The notes under the pieces are model-generated. The model ran no database searches and was not told the origin of the DNA. It saw only the letters and a program-made list of their open reading frames with translations. From positions 1-64,000 of the forward strand of contig QUBU01000009.1 in NCBI GenBank assembly GCA_014337915.1: 64,000 nt of DNA, given 5' to 3'. A program made the translations under genes and the position numbers. Source of the stretch: Gammaproteobacteria bacterium. Its GTDB lineage: Bacteria > Pseudomonadota > Gammaproteobacteria > Steroidobacterales > GCA-2729495. Below are positions 8,982 through 23,414 of the stretch, piece by piece (positions within the stretch are counted from its first letter, which is position 1; each line of letters begins with the position of its first letter).

Positions 8982-9054
8982 AGCACAGCGCCGGACCGGG
9001 TTGAACTGCGCCACAGATTGGCCATGGCCACGCCGGCAGCCGTCCAGTCATCGG

Positions 9055-9076
9055 CCCGGGTACCAGCCCGGGTACC
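9055..9076. repeat. Tandem 10-bp repeat after gltD
   Basis: CCCGGGTACC occurs twice, separated by AG, just past the gltD stop. Each copy contains two restriction-site-like palindromes, so the transcript can fold. A 12-bp palindrome, TGGCCATGGCCA, lies nearby at 9019-9030. The region could end gltBD transcription but has no U-tract. Confidence 0.4.
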
Positions 9077-9091
9077 GACACCGGTCCTGAT

Positions 9092-10576
9092 TCAGGGCAG
9101 GTCGGTGCTGCCCATCAGGTAGCGGTCTACCTCGCGGGCGGCGGCGCGGCCCTCGTGGATGGCCCAGACGATGAGGCTCTGCCCGCGCCGGCAGTCGCCG
9201 GCGGTGAACACGCCCGGGACGCTGGTCAGGTAGGGGCCGGGCTCGGCCCGCACGTTGCCGCGTGCATCGACCGCGACACCCATCTCCTGGAGCAGCGGCT
9301 GTTCCGGGCCGAGGAAGCCCATGGCCAGCAGCACCAGCTGGGCCGGGATGGCCTGCTCGCTGCCGGGCCTTTCCCGGGGCACCCGCTGCCCCTGTTCATT
9401 GCGCTCCCAGCCGATGTCCACGGTGACCACTTCCCGGACCGCTCCGCTGGCATCGCCGACCAGTCGCTTGATGGTCGTCAGGTAGCGGCGCGGGTCGGCC
9501 CCGAACTGGGCCGCGGCCTCCGCCTGGCCGTAGTCCACGCGGTAGATCTGCGGCCACTCCGGCCAGGGATTGTCCGCGGCCCGCTCGGCGGGAGGCTGCG
9601 GCATGATCTCCAGCTGGCGGAGCGAGCGGCAGCCCTGGCGCATGGCGGTGGCCACGCAGTCGGTGCCGGTGTCGCCACCACCGATGACGACCACGTCGAG
9701 GCCGCGGGCGTGGATCGGCGCCGCGTCCGGTGCTCCCGCCAGCAGCGCCTGGGTGCTGCCCCTGAGGTAGTCCATGGCGAAATGCACGCCGCCGAGGCCG
9801 CGCCCCTCGACCGGGAGGTCGCGGGGCTGGGTGGCGCCGGTGCAGATGACGGTGGCGTCGAAATCCTTGAGCAGCAGCATGGCCTCCACGTTCTCGCCAA
9901 CGTTGGCGTTACAGATGAAGCGGATGCCTTCCTCTTCCATGAGCCGCAGGCGCCGTTCCACGACCTCGCGCTTGTCGAGCTTCATGTTCGGGATGCCGTA
10001 CATGAGCAGTCCGCCGGGCCGGTCGTCGCGCTCCAGCACCGTCACCAGGTGCCCGGCGCGGTTGAGCTGGGCCGCGGCCGCAAGGCCCGCCGGGCCGGAG
10101 CCGATGACCACGACCTTCTTGCCGGTGCGCACTTTCGGCGGCTCGGGCAGGATCCAGCCCTCGTCCCAGCCGCGGTCGCTGATGGCCTGCTCGAGGTTCT
10201 TGATGGTCACCGGCGGGGCATTGATGCCGAGCACGCAGGAGCCCTCGCAGGGGGCGGGGCAGACGCGGCCGGTGAACTCGGGGAAGTTGTTGGTGCGGTG
10301 CAGGCGCTCCAGCGCTTCTTCCCACAGGCCGCGGTACACCAGGTCGTTCCACTCCGGAATCAGGTTGTTCACCGGGCAACCGGCGGCACCACCATTGATG
10401 ACGCGGCCGGTCTGGCAGAACGGCACGCCACAGTCCATGCAGCGCGCACCCTGCTGGCGCAGGCGCTTCTCCTCCATGGGGAGGTGGAACTCGGCCCAGT
10501 CGCGGCTGCGCTCGCGCGGCGGGCGATCCACCGGCAGTTCGCGCAGGTATTCGAGAAAACCCGTAATCTTGCCCAT
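9092..10576 (-). CDS. gltD: Glutamate synthase (NADPH) small subunit
   Basis: It passes electrons from NADPH to the large subunit, which makes two glutamates from glutamine and 2-oxoglutarate. The 494-residue protein has the N-terminal iron-sulfur cysteines CMDCGVPFC and [12 protein letters not shown], then CPAPCEGSC. It has a first nucleotide-binding loop [15 protein letters not shown] (FAD) and a second [11 protein letters not shown] (NADPH). It follows gltB by two bases, so the two subunits are co-transcribed and translated together. Confidence 0.96.
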   Translation of the reverse strand: MGKITGFLEYLRELPVDRPPRERSRDWAEFHLPMEEKRLRQQGARCMDCGVPFCQTGRVINGGAAGCPVNNLIPEWNDLVYRGLWEEALERLHRTNNFPEFTGRVCPAPCEGSCVLGINAPPVTIKNLEQAISDRGWDEGWILPEPPKVRTGKKVVVIGSGPAGLAAAAQLNRAGHLVTVLERDDRPGGLLMYGIPNMKLDKREVVERRLRLMEEEGIRFICNANVGENVEAMLLLKDFDATVICTGATQPRDLPVEGRGLGGVHFAMDYLRGSTQALLAGAPDAAPIHARGLDVVVIGGGDTGTDCVATAMRQGCRSLRQLEIMPQPPAERAADNPWPEWPQIYRVDYGQAEAAAQFGADPRRYLTTIKRLVGDASGAVREVVTVDIGWERNEQGQRVPRERPGSEQAIPAQLVLLAMGFLGPEQPLLQEMGVAVDARGNVRAEPGPYLTSVPGVFTAGDCRRGQSLIVWAIHEGRAAAREVDRYLMGSTDLP

Positions 10577-10578
10577 GA

Positions 10579-15204
<4,626 letters not shown>

Positions 15205-15309
15205 ATGCAGCCTTCGCTGGCGGTCGTCCGGGGGTGCGAATCGAATTCGCGGCGCGCCAGTCTAAGGCGCCGGCGCCCGGCCGGAAAGTCTGATTGCGAC
15301 TGACGGGGC

Positions 15310-15330
15310 GGCTGCCGGCGCGCGGCAGCC
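15310..15330 (-). terminator. GC-rich hairpin after valS
   Basis: On the minus strand, shortly after the valS stop, GGCTGCCG and CGGCAGCC form an 8-bp perfect stem around a five-base loop. There is no run of T after it, so it may be a weak or Rho-assisted terminator or just a pause or stability hairpin. It sits upstream of gltB on the same strand. Confidence 0.35.
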
Positions 15331-15337
15331 CGCCGGC

Positions 15338-18127
15338 TCAGCCCAGCCGGGCCAGCTGCTCGCCCAGCTGGCGGATTTCCTGCTCCACGGCCTGCAGCCG
15401 CTCGCGCTCCCGGGCCACCACGGCGGGCGGTGCATGCTCGGCAAACTGGCGGTTGGCCAGCTTGGCCTCGACCCGGCCACGGTCAGCCTCGGCCCGGGTC
15501 AGCGCCTTTGCCAGCCGCTCGCGCTCGGCCGCCAGGTCGATCAGCCCGGCCATCGGCACCAGGATCCGGGTGCCGCCGAGCAGCGCCGTGGCGGACACCG
15601 GCGGCTCCTCGCCGGAATCGAGCAGGCGCAGGGAATCCAGCCGCGCCAGCTGGCGCAGGAGGTACCAGTGGTCCGCCGCGCGCTGGCGGTCCGCTGCGGC
15701 CGCATCCTGCAGCAGCACCGGCAGTGGCTTCGATGGCGGGATGTTCATCTCGCCGCGGATCTGGCGGATGCCGAGCACGAAGCCCTGCACCCAGGCGAGC
15801 TCGGCCTCGGCCGCCGCGTCGGCCGGGAAACCGGCGGCCTCCGGGTAGGGCTGCAGCATGACCGAGTCGCCCCCGACCCCGGCCGCCGCGGCCACCTTGC
15901 GCCAGAGTTCCTCGGTGATGAAGGGCATCAGCGGGTGCAGGGCGCGCAGCAGCGCCTCGAGGACCTCGATCAGCGTGCGGCGCGTAGCGGCGCGCGTCGC
16001 CGCGTCAGCCGCGTCGCCCTGCAGGACCGGCTTGGTGAGTTCCAGGTACCAGTCGCAGTACTCGTTCCAGGTGAACTCGTAGAGCGCCCGCGCCGCCAGG
16101 TCGAAGCGATACAGTGCCAGCTGCTCGTGGACGCTGGCGAGCGCCTGGCCGAGGCGCGAGCGGATCCAGCGGTCGGGCAGAGTCGCCGGTGCTCTGCCGG
16201 GCGCGGCCAGCGGCTGCCCCTCGACGCTCATCAGCACGTAGCGCGTGGCGTTCCAGAGCTTGTTGCAGAAATTGCGGTAGCCCTCGATGCGGTTGAGGTC
16301 GAAGCGGATGTCGCGGCCGGTGCTGGCCAGCGCCGCGAAGGTGAAGCGCAGGGCGTCGGTGCCGAACTCGGGGATGCCGGCGGGGAACTGCCTGCGGGTG
16401 GCCTTCTCGATCTGCGGCCTGAGCTGTGGCTGCATCAGCCCGCTGCTGCGCTTGGCGACCAGGGTCTCGAGGTCCACGCCGTCGATGAGGTCCAGCGGGT
16501 CGAGGATGTTGCCCTTGGACTTCGACATCTTCTCGCCGTGCTCGTCGCGGATCAGCCCGGTGATGTAGACCTCGCGGAATGGCACCTCGCCGGTGAACTT
16601 CAGGCCCATCATGATCATGCGGGCGACCCAGAAGAAGATGATGTCGAAGCCGGTGACCAGCACGCTGGTGGGGTAGAAGGCCGCGAGTTCCGGCGTCTTC
16701 TGTGGCCAGCCGAGCGTGGAGAACGGCCAGAGCGCCGAGGAAAACCAGGTGTCGAGCACGTCCTCGTCCTGGCGCAGGCTGACGTTGCTGCCGAGGCCGT
16801 GGCGGCTGCGAACCTCGGCCTCGCTGCGCCCGACATAGACCCGGCCGGCCGCGTCGTACCAGGCCGGGATGCGGTGGCCCCACCAGAGCTGGCGGCTGAT
16901 GCACCAGTCCTGGATGTTGTGCATCCACTGGAAGTAGGTCTTCGCCCAGTTGTCGGGGACGAAGCGGATGCGGCCGTCCTCGACGGCGGCGATGGCCGGT
17001 GCCGCCAGCGGTGCGATCTTCACGTACCACTGGTCGGTGAGCCAGGGTTCCAGCACGGCGTTGCTGCGGTCACCACGCGGCACCGGCAGCGAGTGCGCGT
17101 CCACTTTCTCCAGCAGGCCGGCATCCTGCATCAGCGCCACCACCTGGTGGCGGGCCTCGAAACGGTCGAGGCCGACCAGCATGGCGGGGATCTCGCCCGC
17201 CGGCAGGGCTTTGCCGTCGCAGTCACCGGCGGTGATGCGCGCGTCGCGGTCCATGACGTTGATCAGCGGCAGATCATGGCGGCGGCCGACCTCGTAGTCG
17301 TTGAAGTCGTGGCCGGGAGTGATCTTGACGCAACCGGAGCCGAAGGCCGGGTCGACGTAGGCATCGGCGATCACCGGCACCAGCCGGCCGGTGAGCGGCA
17401 GGCGGACCTGGCGACCCACCAGATGGCGGTAGCGCTCGTCCTCGGGATTCACGGCCACCGCCGTGTCGCCCAGCAGCGTTTCCGGGCGCGTCGTCGCCAC
17501 GACCAGGTGGCCGCTGCCGTCGGCCAGCGGGTAGCGGAAGTGCCAGAGCTGGCCCTGCTCGGGCTCGGCGACCACCTCGAGGTCGGACAGCGCCGTGTGC
17601 AGCACGGGATCCCAGTTGACCAGGCGCTTGCCGCGGTAGATCAGGCCTTCCTCGTGGAGGGCGACGAAAACCTCGGTCACCGCGGCCGACAGGCCTGCGT
17701 CCATGGTGAAGCGCTCGCGGGACCAGTCCACCGAATCGCCGAGGCGGCGCATCTGCCGGCTGATGGTGCCGCCCGACTGCTCCTTCCAGTCCCAGACGCG
17801 GGCGATGAATGCCTCGCGGCCGAGGTCGCTGCGGTGCTGGCCGGCGGCATCGAGCTGGCGCTCGACCACCATCTGGGTGGCGATGCCGGCATGGTCGGTG
17901 CCCGGCTGCCACAGGGCGCGATGGCCGCGCATGCGGTGGTAGCGGGTGAGCGCGTCCATGAGCGTGTGCTGGAAGGCGTGGCCCATGTGCAGCGTGCCGG
18001 TGACGTTCGGCGGTGGGATCATGATGCAGTAGGGCGCACCGTCGCCCGCCGGTGCGAACAGGCCGCGCCGTTCCCATTCCGCGTACAGGCGCTGCTCGAT
18101 GCTGGCGGGGTGGTAGGTCTTCTCCAT
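15338..18127 (-). CDS. valS: Valyl-tRNA synthetase
   Basis: It charges tRNA-Val. The class I HIGH motif is in [15 protein letters not shown] near residue 40 and [12 protein letters not shown] is near residue 540. The editing domain and the C-terminal coiled-coil arm ([20 protein letters not shown] region) are present, and 929 residues is the usual length. I chose the ATG at 18127 ([12 protein letters not shown]), the normal ValRS beginning; an ATG 15 codons upstream adds an alanine- and arginine-rich stretch without support. It follows the DUF2486-like gene by 19 bases, in the usual pepA-holC-valS order. Confidence 0.96.
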   Translation of the reverse strand: MEKTYHPASIEQRLYAEWERRGLFAPAGDGAPYCIMIPPPNVTGTLHMGHAFQHTLMDALTRYHRMRGHRALWQPGTDHAGIATQMVVERQLDAAGQHRSDLGREAFIARVWDWKEQSGGTISRQMRRLGDSVDWSRERFTMDAGLSAAVTEVFVALHEEGLIYRGKRLVNWDPVLHTALSDLEVVAEPEQGQLWHFRYPLADGSGHLVVATTRPETLLGDTAVAVNPEDERYRHLVGRQVRLPLTGRLVPVIADAYVDPAFGSGCVKITPGHDFNDYEVGRRHDLPLINVMDRDARITAGDCDGKALPAGEIPAMLVGLDRFEARHQVVALMQDAGLLEKVDAHSLPVPRGDRSNAVLEPWLTDQWYVKIAPLAAPAIAAVEDGRIRFVPDNWAKTYFQWMHNIQDWCISRQLWWGHRIPAWYDAAGRVYVGRSEAEVRSRHGLGSNVSLRQDEDVLDTWFSSALWPFSTLGWPQKTPELAAFYPTSVLVTGFDIIFFWVARMIMMGLKFTGEVPFREVYITGLIRDEHGEKMSKSKGNILDPLDLIDGVDLETLVAKRSSGLMQPQLRPQIEKATRRQFPAGIPEFGTDALRFTFAALASTGRDIRFDLNRIEGYRNFCNKLWNATRYVLMSVEGQPLAAPGRAPATLPDRWIRSRLGQALASVHEQLALYRFDLAARALYEFTWNEYCDWYLELTKPVLQGDAADAATRAATRRTLIEVLEALLRALHPLMPFITEELWRKVAAAAGVGGDSVMLQPYPEAAGFPADAAAEAELAWVQGFVLGIRQIRGEMNIPPSKPLPVLLQDAAAADRQRAADHWYLLRQLARLDSLRLLDSGEEPPVSATALLGGTRILVPMAGLIDLAAERERLAKALTRAEADRGRVEAKLANRQFAEHAPPAVVARERERLQAVEQEIRQLGEQLARLG

Positions 18128-18146
18128 GCTCACGCGATGCGCTTCC

Positions 18147-18431
18147 CTAGCGGCGCCCCGTGCCGGGGCCAAAGTGTTCCTGCAACAGGTCGTCGATCAG
18201 GTCGGGCAGCTCGGTGCGCAGGCGGCCAATGACGTCGGCGAACAGGTTGGCTTCCATTTCCCGGAGCGATTCGTGCAGCAGCCGCTCCATCAGCGCATAG
18301 CCCTCGGTGGCGATGCGCGCCTGCAGCCCGGCCAGCTCGTCGGCCGTCACCACCAGCGGCGGCGTGGCCGGTGGCGGTTCGCCTGGCATGCCCACGATGT
18401 CGGTGAGCACCGGGATCTTCTTCTCGGTCAT
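18147..18431 (-). CDS. Small DUF2486-like protein between holC and valS
   Basis: This is a 94-residue acidic protein. The N-terminus [14 protein letters not shown] resembles small proteins (DUF2486-like) that start with IPVLT; their function is not known. The second half is a predicted helix rich in Leu and Glu ([23 protein letters not shown]). It starts inside the holC stop (ATGA) and precedes valS, so it is part of the pepA-holC operon. The family assignment rests only on the N-terminal pattern. Confidence 0.7.
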   Translation of the reverse strand: MTEKKIPVLTDIVGMPGEPPPATPPLVVTADELAGLQARIATEGYALMERLLHESLREMEANLFADVIGRLRTELPDLIDDLLQEHFGPGTGRR

Positions 18432-18919
18432 GGCTCGGCTCCGATGTCGTGGGTCTCGATGGCGCGGCCGGCCTGGCGGTAGCGGCGGAAGCGCTCGCGG
18501 CCGAGCTGCCGCCCGGTGCCGGTTTCGTCGATGATCTCCGCCACGCGCGGGAATGCCGCGACGAATTCCGGCAGTTCGTCGGCCAGGTTCACCAGCAGGT
18601 CGGCAGCGGGCGGGCTGGTCGGGCCATGCCCGATGGTGACCGGCGAGCTGCCGGTGGCACCGGCAGCGAGGACTTCGTGGGGTACGAAGCTTCCCTGGCG
18701 GAAGGTCCAGAGCAGGTCGTCGAGCTGCGCGGCCTGGCCGGCCGATGCGGCGTGCAGGTGCACGCGGTGGCGCAGGCGCCAGGCCTTTTCGGCCAGCCGG
18801 CAGGCATAGCGCAGCCGGGCGGCAGCATCCGCCGCCGCCAGCACGTAGAAATCCACGCGACCGGGTTCCGCCAGGCTCATATGTTCCACCGGGCCCGGAG
18901 CCGGGCCCGCGGCCGTCAT
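18428..18919 (-). CDS. holC: DNA polymerase III chi subunit
   Basis: The chi subunit links the clamp loader to single-strand binding protein at the replication fork. The sequence shows RVDFYVLAA, then CRLAEKAWRLRHRVHLHA, the DDLLWTFRQGSFVPHE block and LLVNLADELPEF, all usual for HolC. The start at 18919 overlaps the pepA stop (ATGA) and gives 163 residues. A second ATG at 18880 (MSLAEPGRVDFYVL), with GGTGG upstream, would give the more typical 150 residues and is a real alternative. Confidence 0.9.
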   Translation of the reverse strand: MTAAGPAPGPVEHMSLAEPGRVDFYVLAAADAAARLRYACRLAEKAWRLRHRVHLHAASAGQAAQLDDLLWTFRQGSFVPHEVLAAGATGSSPVTIGHGPTSPPAADLLVNLADELPEFVAAFPRVAEIIDETGTGRQLGRERFRRYRQAGRAIETHDIGAEP

Positions 18920-20409
18920 GATACCGCCGTGCGGTTCAGCAGATATTCCACCAGCAGGCCGACCGGCCGGCCGGTGCTGCCTTTCTGCGGCGCGGTGACC
19001 CAGGCGGTGCCCGCCACGTCGAGGTGCGCCCAGGGGGTGTCGCCGGCGAAGCGCGAGAGGAACGCCGCGGCCGTGATGGTGCCGGCATCGCGGCCACCGA
19101 TGTTGGCCACGTCGGCAAACGGGCTCTTCAGCAGTTCCATGTACTCGGAGTCCAGCGGCAGGCGCCAGGCCGGGTCGTCGGCGGCATCGCCGGCGGCGAG
19201 CAACGCCGTCGCCAGCGGGTCGGAGTTGCCCATGAGGCCGCTGCGGTGCTTGCCCAGCGCCACGACGCAGGCGCCGGTCAGCGTGGCGATGTCGATCATC
19301 GCCGCCGGCTTGAAGCGGGCGCCATAGGTGAGGGCGTCGCAGAGGATCAGCCGGCCCTCGGCGTCGGTGTTGAGGATCTCGATGGTCTGGCCGGACATGG
19401 AGCGCACGATGTCGCCGGGCCGCGTCGCCCGTCCGCCGGGCATGTTCTCGCAGCTCGGTACCAGTCCCACGACGTTGACCGGCAGCCCCAGCTCGGCCAC
19501 CGCCTGCATGACGGCGATCACGGTGCCCGCGCCGCTCATGTCGTACTTCATCTCGTCCATCTGCGGGCCGGGCTTCAGCGAGATGCCGCCGGTATCGAAG
19601 GTGATGCCCTTGCCGACGAAGACCACCGGCGCATCGCTCGCGCGGGCACCCTGGTACTGCATGACCACGAAGCGCGCCGGCTGCGCGCTGCCGGCGGTGA
19701 CCGACAGCAGCGAGCCCATGCCGAGGCGGCGCATCCGTGCTTCGTCGAGCACCTGCACCCGCAGCTTGCGGTGCCGTCCAGCCACTTCGCGGGCGCGCTG
19801 CGCCAGCCAGCTGGGCGTGCAGACGTTGGGCGGTTCGTTGCCGAGGTCGCGGGCGAGGCTGATGGCGCGGCCGATGGCATCGCCATGGGCGAGGCCGCGC
19901 CGGACGGCAGCCGTATCGCCCGCGGCGGCCAGCGCCAGGCTGCGCAGTTTCGGCGGCTGGTTGCCGGTCTCGCGTGTCTTGTGCGGAAGGAAGCGATAGG
20001 CGCTGTCGTGCCAGGACTCGGCGGCGATGCGCGCGCGGCGGTAGGCATCGGTGCCACGCACGTCGACGGTGCCCAGGTACGAGACGGCCGCGGTCACCGG
20101 CGCCTTGCCCAGCGCCATGAAGGCGGCGCGCACCGCCTTGCGCAACGCCTTGCGGTCACAGCGCTCGCGCGCGCCCAGGCCGGCGAGCAGCACCCGCGGC
20201 GTGGCGAGCCCGGGTAGCTTCGGCAGCAGCAGGGTATCGCCCGCCTCGGCACGGAAGTCGCCCTGGCGCAGGAGCCGGCGGATGAATCCGCCGGCGGCGC
20301 GGTCGGCGTCAGCGGTCGCCGTGGGCAGCGCTCCGCCCGCGAAGACCGGCAGGATGAGGCAGCCTGAGCGCTGTCGCGCCACCGGACCGGCCTTGACCAC
20401 GAACTTCAT
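18916..20409 (-). CDS. pepA: Leucyl aminopeptidase
   Basis: This cytosolic two-metal M17 peptidase removes N-terminal residues from peptides; in E. coli PepA is also a DNA-binding protein. The metal and active-site residues are visible in FVGKGITFDTGGISLKPG, in DEMKYDMSGAGTV and in NTDAEGRLIL. I chose the ATG at 20409 (MKFVVKAG), which has GGAG six bases upstream; an ATG four codons earlier is less well placed. It is 497 residues and lies head to head with lptF, as in E. coli. Confidence 0.95.
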   Translation of the reverse strand: MKFVVKAGPVARQRSGCLILPVFAGGALPTATADADRAAGGFIRRLLRQGDFRAEAGDTLLLPKLPGLATPRVLLAGLGARERCDRKALRKAVRAAFMALGKAPVTAAVSYLGTVDVRGTDAYRRARIAAESWHDSAYRFLPHKTRETGNQPPKLRSLALAAAGDTAAVRRGLAHGDAIGRAISLARDLGNEPPNVCTPSWLAQRAREVAGRHRKLRVQVLDEARMRRLGMGSLLSVTAGSAQPARFVVMQYQGARASDAPVVFVGKGITFDTGGISLKPGPQMDEMKYDMSGAGTVIAVMQAVAELGLPVNVVGLVPSCENMPGGRATRPGDIVRSMSGQTIEILNTDAEGRLILCDALTYGARFKPAAMIDIATLTGACVVALGKHRSGLMGNSDPLATALLAAGDAADDPAWRLPLDSEYMELLKSPFADVANIGGRDAGTITAAAFLSRFAGDTPWAHLDVAGTAWVTAPQKGSTGRPVGLLVEYLLNRTAVS

Positions 20410-20538
20410 GCGATTCTCCATGGCGGGGCCCGGTGCCGCGCGCCACCAGCTGTCCGCTGCTTCTTGACGGCTGCGCGGGATGGGCCGGATGATTGCCCGG
20501 CGCCGCTACGGGCGCGCTCCCTCTCGTACCTGCTGCGG

Positions 20539-20546
20539 TAGTCTAA
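20539..20546. promoter_or_regulatory. Symmetrical -10-like element between pepA and lptF
   Basis: TAGTCTAA (20539-20546) reads as TAGTCT toward lptF and as TAGACT toward pepA, both acceptable -10 boxes. It lies about 55 bases before lptF and about 130 bases before pepA. No clear -35 hexamer is visible in either direction. The spacer 20410-20601 holds nothing else that I can name. Confidence 0.3.
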
Positions 20547-20601
20547 CGGATGAAGCCGAAATCTGGGCAAGCGGTACGCGGGTGCGCGATGTCGCCGGGC
20601 C

Positions 20602-21702
20602 ATGGCTGCCATCGCTAGCCGCTACATCCTGCGCGAGGCGGCGCAGACCTGGCTGGCGGTGACCGGTGTGCTGCTGCTCATCCTCGTCACCAACCAGTTC
20701 GCGAAGGTGCTCGGCGACGCGGCCTCGAACAAGGTTCCCAGGGAAGCGTTGCTGCTGGTGATGGGGCTGACCTCCCTGCAGTATCTGACCATCCTGATCC
20801 CGGTCGGCCTGTTCCTCGCGATCCTGCTGGCGCTCGGCCGCCTGTACCGCGACAGCGAGATGTACGCGCTGATGGCCTGTGGCGTGGGTCCCGCGCAGCT
20901 CTACCGCCCGGTGATGACGCTCGCCCTGGTGCTGGCGGCGGTGGTGGGCTGGCTGGCGCTGGACGTCTCGCCATCGGCCATCCGCGAAGTACGGCGCATC
21001 GGCCAGGAGGCACGCGCGCGTGCCGACCTGAGCATCATGGAGGCCGGCCGGTTCGTGAAGTTCGGCCAGGTCGACGCAGTGGTGTATGCGGAGCGCGTGA
21101 GTGCCGACGGGCACCTGCACAATGTATTCGTCCAGCGGCGCCGCGACGGCGTGATCGAGGTGATCGTGGCCGCCGAAGCCCACCAGCAGAACACGCCGGA
21201 CCCCAATGTCAGGATGCTCACCTTCAGCAACGGGCGGCGCTACGAAGGCGAGCCGGGTGCCGCGCGGTTCAAGGTGGTGGAGTTTGTCGAGCACGGCATC
21301 CCGTACTCGTTGCCAGGCCAGGTTGCGGTGAATTTCGGAGCCAAGGGCCGCAGCGTCGCCGCACTGCTGGAGTCGGGCAGCCTGGCCGACGTGGCGGAGC
21401 TGCAGTGGCGCGTCTCGGTGCCGGTCATGGTGCTGGTGCTGGCGCTGCTGGCCGTGCCGCTGGGGCGCTCCTCGCCGCGGCAGGGGCGCTATGCGGGACT
21501 GATCGTCGGGCTGCTGGTCTATTTCAGTTATTCCAACCTGCTGGGGGTGGCGCGGGTTTGGGTCGAGCGTGGCAAGGTGCCGCCGGTGCTCGGGCTGTGG
21601 TGGGTGCATGCCGGTTTCATTGCCGCCGCGCTCCTGCTGCTGGCCATGCGCTACGGCGTCTGGCCGCGCCCGTGGTGGCGGCGCAGGCCGCGGCCGGCAT
21701 GA
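20602..21702 (+). CDS. lptF: LPS export ABC transporter permease LptF
   Basis: LptF with LptG forms the inner-membrane channel of the LptB2FG transporter that lifts lipopolysaccharide toward the outer membrane. The 366-residue protein has the N-terminal cytoplasmic helix ASRYILREAAQTW, three membrane helices (about 15-40, 58-80, 98-118), a periplasmic beta-jellyroll domain from about 130 to 265, and three more helices ending in a basic tail. Its stop overlaps the lptG start (ATGA). Confidence 0.94.
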   Translation: MAAIASRYILREAAQTWLAVTGVLLLILVTNQFAKVLGDAASNKVPREALLLVMGLTSLQYLTILIPVGLFLAILLALGRLYRDSEMYALMACGVGPAQLYRPVMTLALVLAAVVGWLALDVSPSAIREVRRIGQEARARADLSIMEAGRFVKFGQVDAVVYAERVSADGHLHNVFVQRRRDGVIEVIVAAEAHQQNTPDPNVRMLTFSNGRRYEGEPGAARFKVVEFVEHGIPYSLPGQVAVNFGAKGRSVAALLESGSLADVAELQWRVSVPVMVLVLALLAVPLGRSSPRQGRYAGLIVGLLVYFSYSNLLGVARVWVERGKVPPVLGLWWVHAGFIAAALLLLAMRYGVWPRPWWRRRPRPA

Positions 21703-22766
21703 TCATCATCCGCCGCTACCTTGCCGGTGCGATCCTCGGCACCACGGCCCTGGTGCTCGGCGTGCTGTTGGTGCTCGGTGGCTTCGTCGAGTTCATCGGC
21801 CAGCTCGACGACGTGGGCACCGGTGGATTCGGCATCCTCCAGGCGCTGGCCTTCGCGCTGATGCAGCTGCCGGACCTCGCCTTCACCGTACTGCCGATGG
21901 CAGTGCTGCTGGGCAGCCTGCTCGGTCTCGGGGCGCTCGCGGGTGGCAGCGAGATCATCGCCCTGCGGGCGGCCGGGGCGTCGCCGGTGGCGCTGGCGCG
22001 CGCGGTGCTGGCCACCGGCGCCGGGCTCGCGCTGCTGACGCTGGTCATCGGCCTGTACGTCGCGCCGCCTCTGGAACGCTACGCGCGCCAATACCGCACC
22101 TTTGCCATGCAGGGGCCTTCCGGCCTCGCCAGCGCCGAGTCGGCCTGGGTGCGCGATGGTGACGTGATCATGAACCTCAGCCAGCTCGGTGACCCGACGC
22201 GGTTCGGCGGCGTGTACCTGTTCCGGCTCGCGCCGCCCGGCCGCCTGGCGAGCGTGGCCCGCGCCGATTCGGCCACCTTCGGTGCTGGCAAGGAGTGGAC
22301 ACTCAACAACTTCGCCGAGTCGCGCTTCGAGGACGGTGGCGTGGCGGTGCGGCGCGAGCGCCGCTTCGCCGAGGTGACCGGCCTGAATCCGGACCTGCTG
22401 AGTCTGACGGTGGTGCGTGCCGAGGCGCTGGACGGTTTCGCCCTGTGGCGGTACATCCGCTACCTGCGCAGCAACGAACTCGACTCGCGGCATTTCGAGG
22501 TCGAACTGTGGAGCCGCATCGCCTCGTCGGTGGCCGTGGTGCCTATGTGCGTGCTGGCCCTGGCCTTCTGCTTCGGTGCGCTGCGCCGTGCCGGTACCGG
22601 TGCCCGCATGGTCATCGGCGTGGTCACGGGCCTCGGCTACTTCCTCGCGAGCCGCGGGATGGCCGATGGCGGCGAGCTCTACCGGTTCGATCCGCTGCTG
22701 GTCGGCTGGCTGCCCACGCTGTTGCTGGCAATCGTTACGGCCGTCGCCTTGCTCCGCGCCCGCTAG
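21699..22766 (+). CDS. lptG: LPS export ABC transporter permease LptG
   Basis: This is the partner of LptF. The protein (355 residues) begins MIIIRRYLAGAILGTTALVLG, has the early membrane segment with FVEFIGQLDDVGTGG, a periplasmic domain (about 125-265) and three C-terminal helices ending LPTLLLAIVTAVALLRAR. The ATG at 21699 overlaps the lptF stop. Its stop codon TAG lies within a CTAG shared with the stop of the convergent RDD gene. Confidence 0.94.
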   Translation: MIIIRRYLAGAILGTTALVLGVLLVLGGFVEFIGQLDDVGTGGFGILQALAFALMQLPDLAFTVLPMAVLLGSLLGLGALAGGSEIIALRAAGASPVALARAVLATGAGLALLTLVIGLYVAPPLERYARQYRTFAMQGPSGLASAESAWVRDGDVIMNLSQLGDPTRFGGVYLFRLAPPGRLASVARADSATFGAGKEWTLNNFAESRFEDGGVAVRRERRFAEVTGLNPDLLSLTVVRAEALDGFALWRYIRYLRSNELDSRHFEVELWSRIASSVAVVPMCVLALAFCFGALRRAGTGARMVIGVVTGLGYFLASRGMADGGELYRFDPLLVGWLPTLLLAIVTAVALLRAR

Positions 22767-23110
22767 CCGCGGCCCGCGGCGGCCGGCGTCATCCGCGTGC
22801 CGCTGAGCCGGTCATGCCAGCTGCGCGCCTGCGCATCCGCGAGCATCCACCAGAAGCCGACACCCAGGGCCGCCACCGAAAGCACTGCGGCACCGAAGCG
22901 CAGCGCAGACCTGGCCAGCGTGAGCCTGCTGCCGTCGGCGCCTTCTACGCGGATGCGCCAGGTGCGCATGCCGGGCGTCTGCCCGCCACGCCACCAGAAG
23001 CCGATGAAGTAGGCACCCACCTGGGCCAGGAGGAACAGCCGATAGCCGGAATGTCCGGGTGGAAGCGCCTCACCGCCGCGGGCGATGACGAGGATGAAAG
23101 AACTGAGCAT
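22763..23110 (-). CDS. RDD family membrane protein, 5' end uncertain
   Basis: RDD proteins are small membrane proteins of unclear transport role. The visible frame has two hydrophobic helices and the usual GQTPGMRTWRIRV block and a C-terminal SWHDRLSGTRM. From the ATG at 23110 it is only 115 residues and starts in the middle of the first helix. Upstream in the same frame, codons give LLRRLAAGLYDWLILAGVL, the expected RDD N-terminus, but no ATG, GTG or TTG follows tRNA-Glu in that frame. A CTG at 23215 is a possible start, otherwise the 5' end is damaged. Confidence 0.75.
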   Translation of the reverse strand: MLSSFILVIARGGEALPPGHSGYRLFLLAQVGAYFIGFWWRGGQTPGMRTWRIRVEGADGSRLTLARSALRFGAAVLSVAALGVGFWWMLADAQARSWHDRLSGTRMTPAAAGRG

Positions 23111-23258
23111 GAGGACGCCGGCCAGGATCAGCCAGTCGTACAGGCCGGCAGCCAGCCGGCGGAGCAGGGCTGCAGCGGGAGTGGGTGACGCGGCGATCTC
23201 GGGTCCTGTCGGCAGCGGCGGGCTGCCCGTTGGCCGGTGGACGGACTCGCGGCTGCAT

Positions 23259-23333
23259 TGGCGCTCCCTGCGGGAATCGAACCCGCGTTTCAGCCTTGAG
23301 AGGGCCGCGTCCTAACCGCTAGACGAAGGGAGC
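23259..23333 (-). tRNA. tRNA-Glu (CTC)
   Basis: The minus strand folds into a full cloverleaf. The acceptor stem pairs GCTCCCT with AGGGAGC, the T arm contains GGTTCGAATCCC, and the anticodon loop CTCTCAA gives anticodon CTC. The CCA end is encoded (23259-23261). The gene is 75 bases with CCA. Confidence 0.95.
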
Positions 23334-23373
23334 AGGCAGCTGCTTTGGGTGCCCGGGCTGCGGGCGGGCTGCT

Positions 23374-23401
23374 ATTATAGGTACGCATGGCAATCCCACA
23401 A
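23374..23401 (-). promoter_or_regulatory. Promoter of tRNA-Glu
   Basis: On the minus strand a perfect -10 TATAAT (23374-23379) lies 16 bases from TTGTGG (23396-23401), a fair -35. Transcription would begin near 23367, some 34 bases before the tRNA. The element lies just upstream of the pcnB start on the other strand. Confidence 0.65.
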
Positions 23402-23414
23402 GCCGGGCTTTCTG

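Noticed and set aside
9019-9030. TGGCCATGGCCA palindrome near gltD
   Set aside because: It is a 12-bp palindrome, but such GC-rich palindromes are frequent by chance here, and it does not line up with a promoter.
15434-18232. A 932-codon open frame opposite valS
   Set aside because: It is the antisense of valS with no family-like motifs, and valS is certain.
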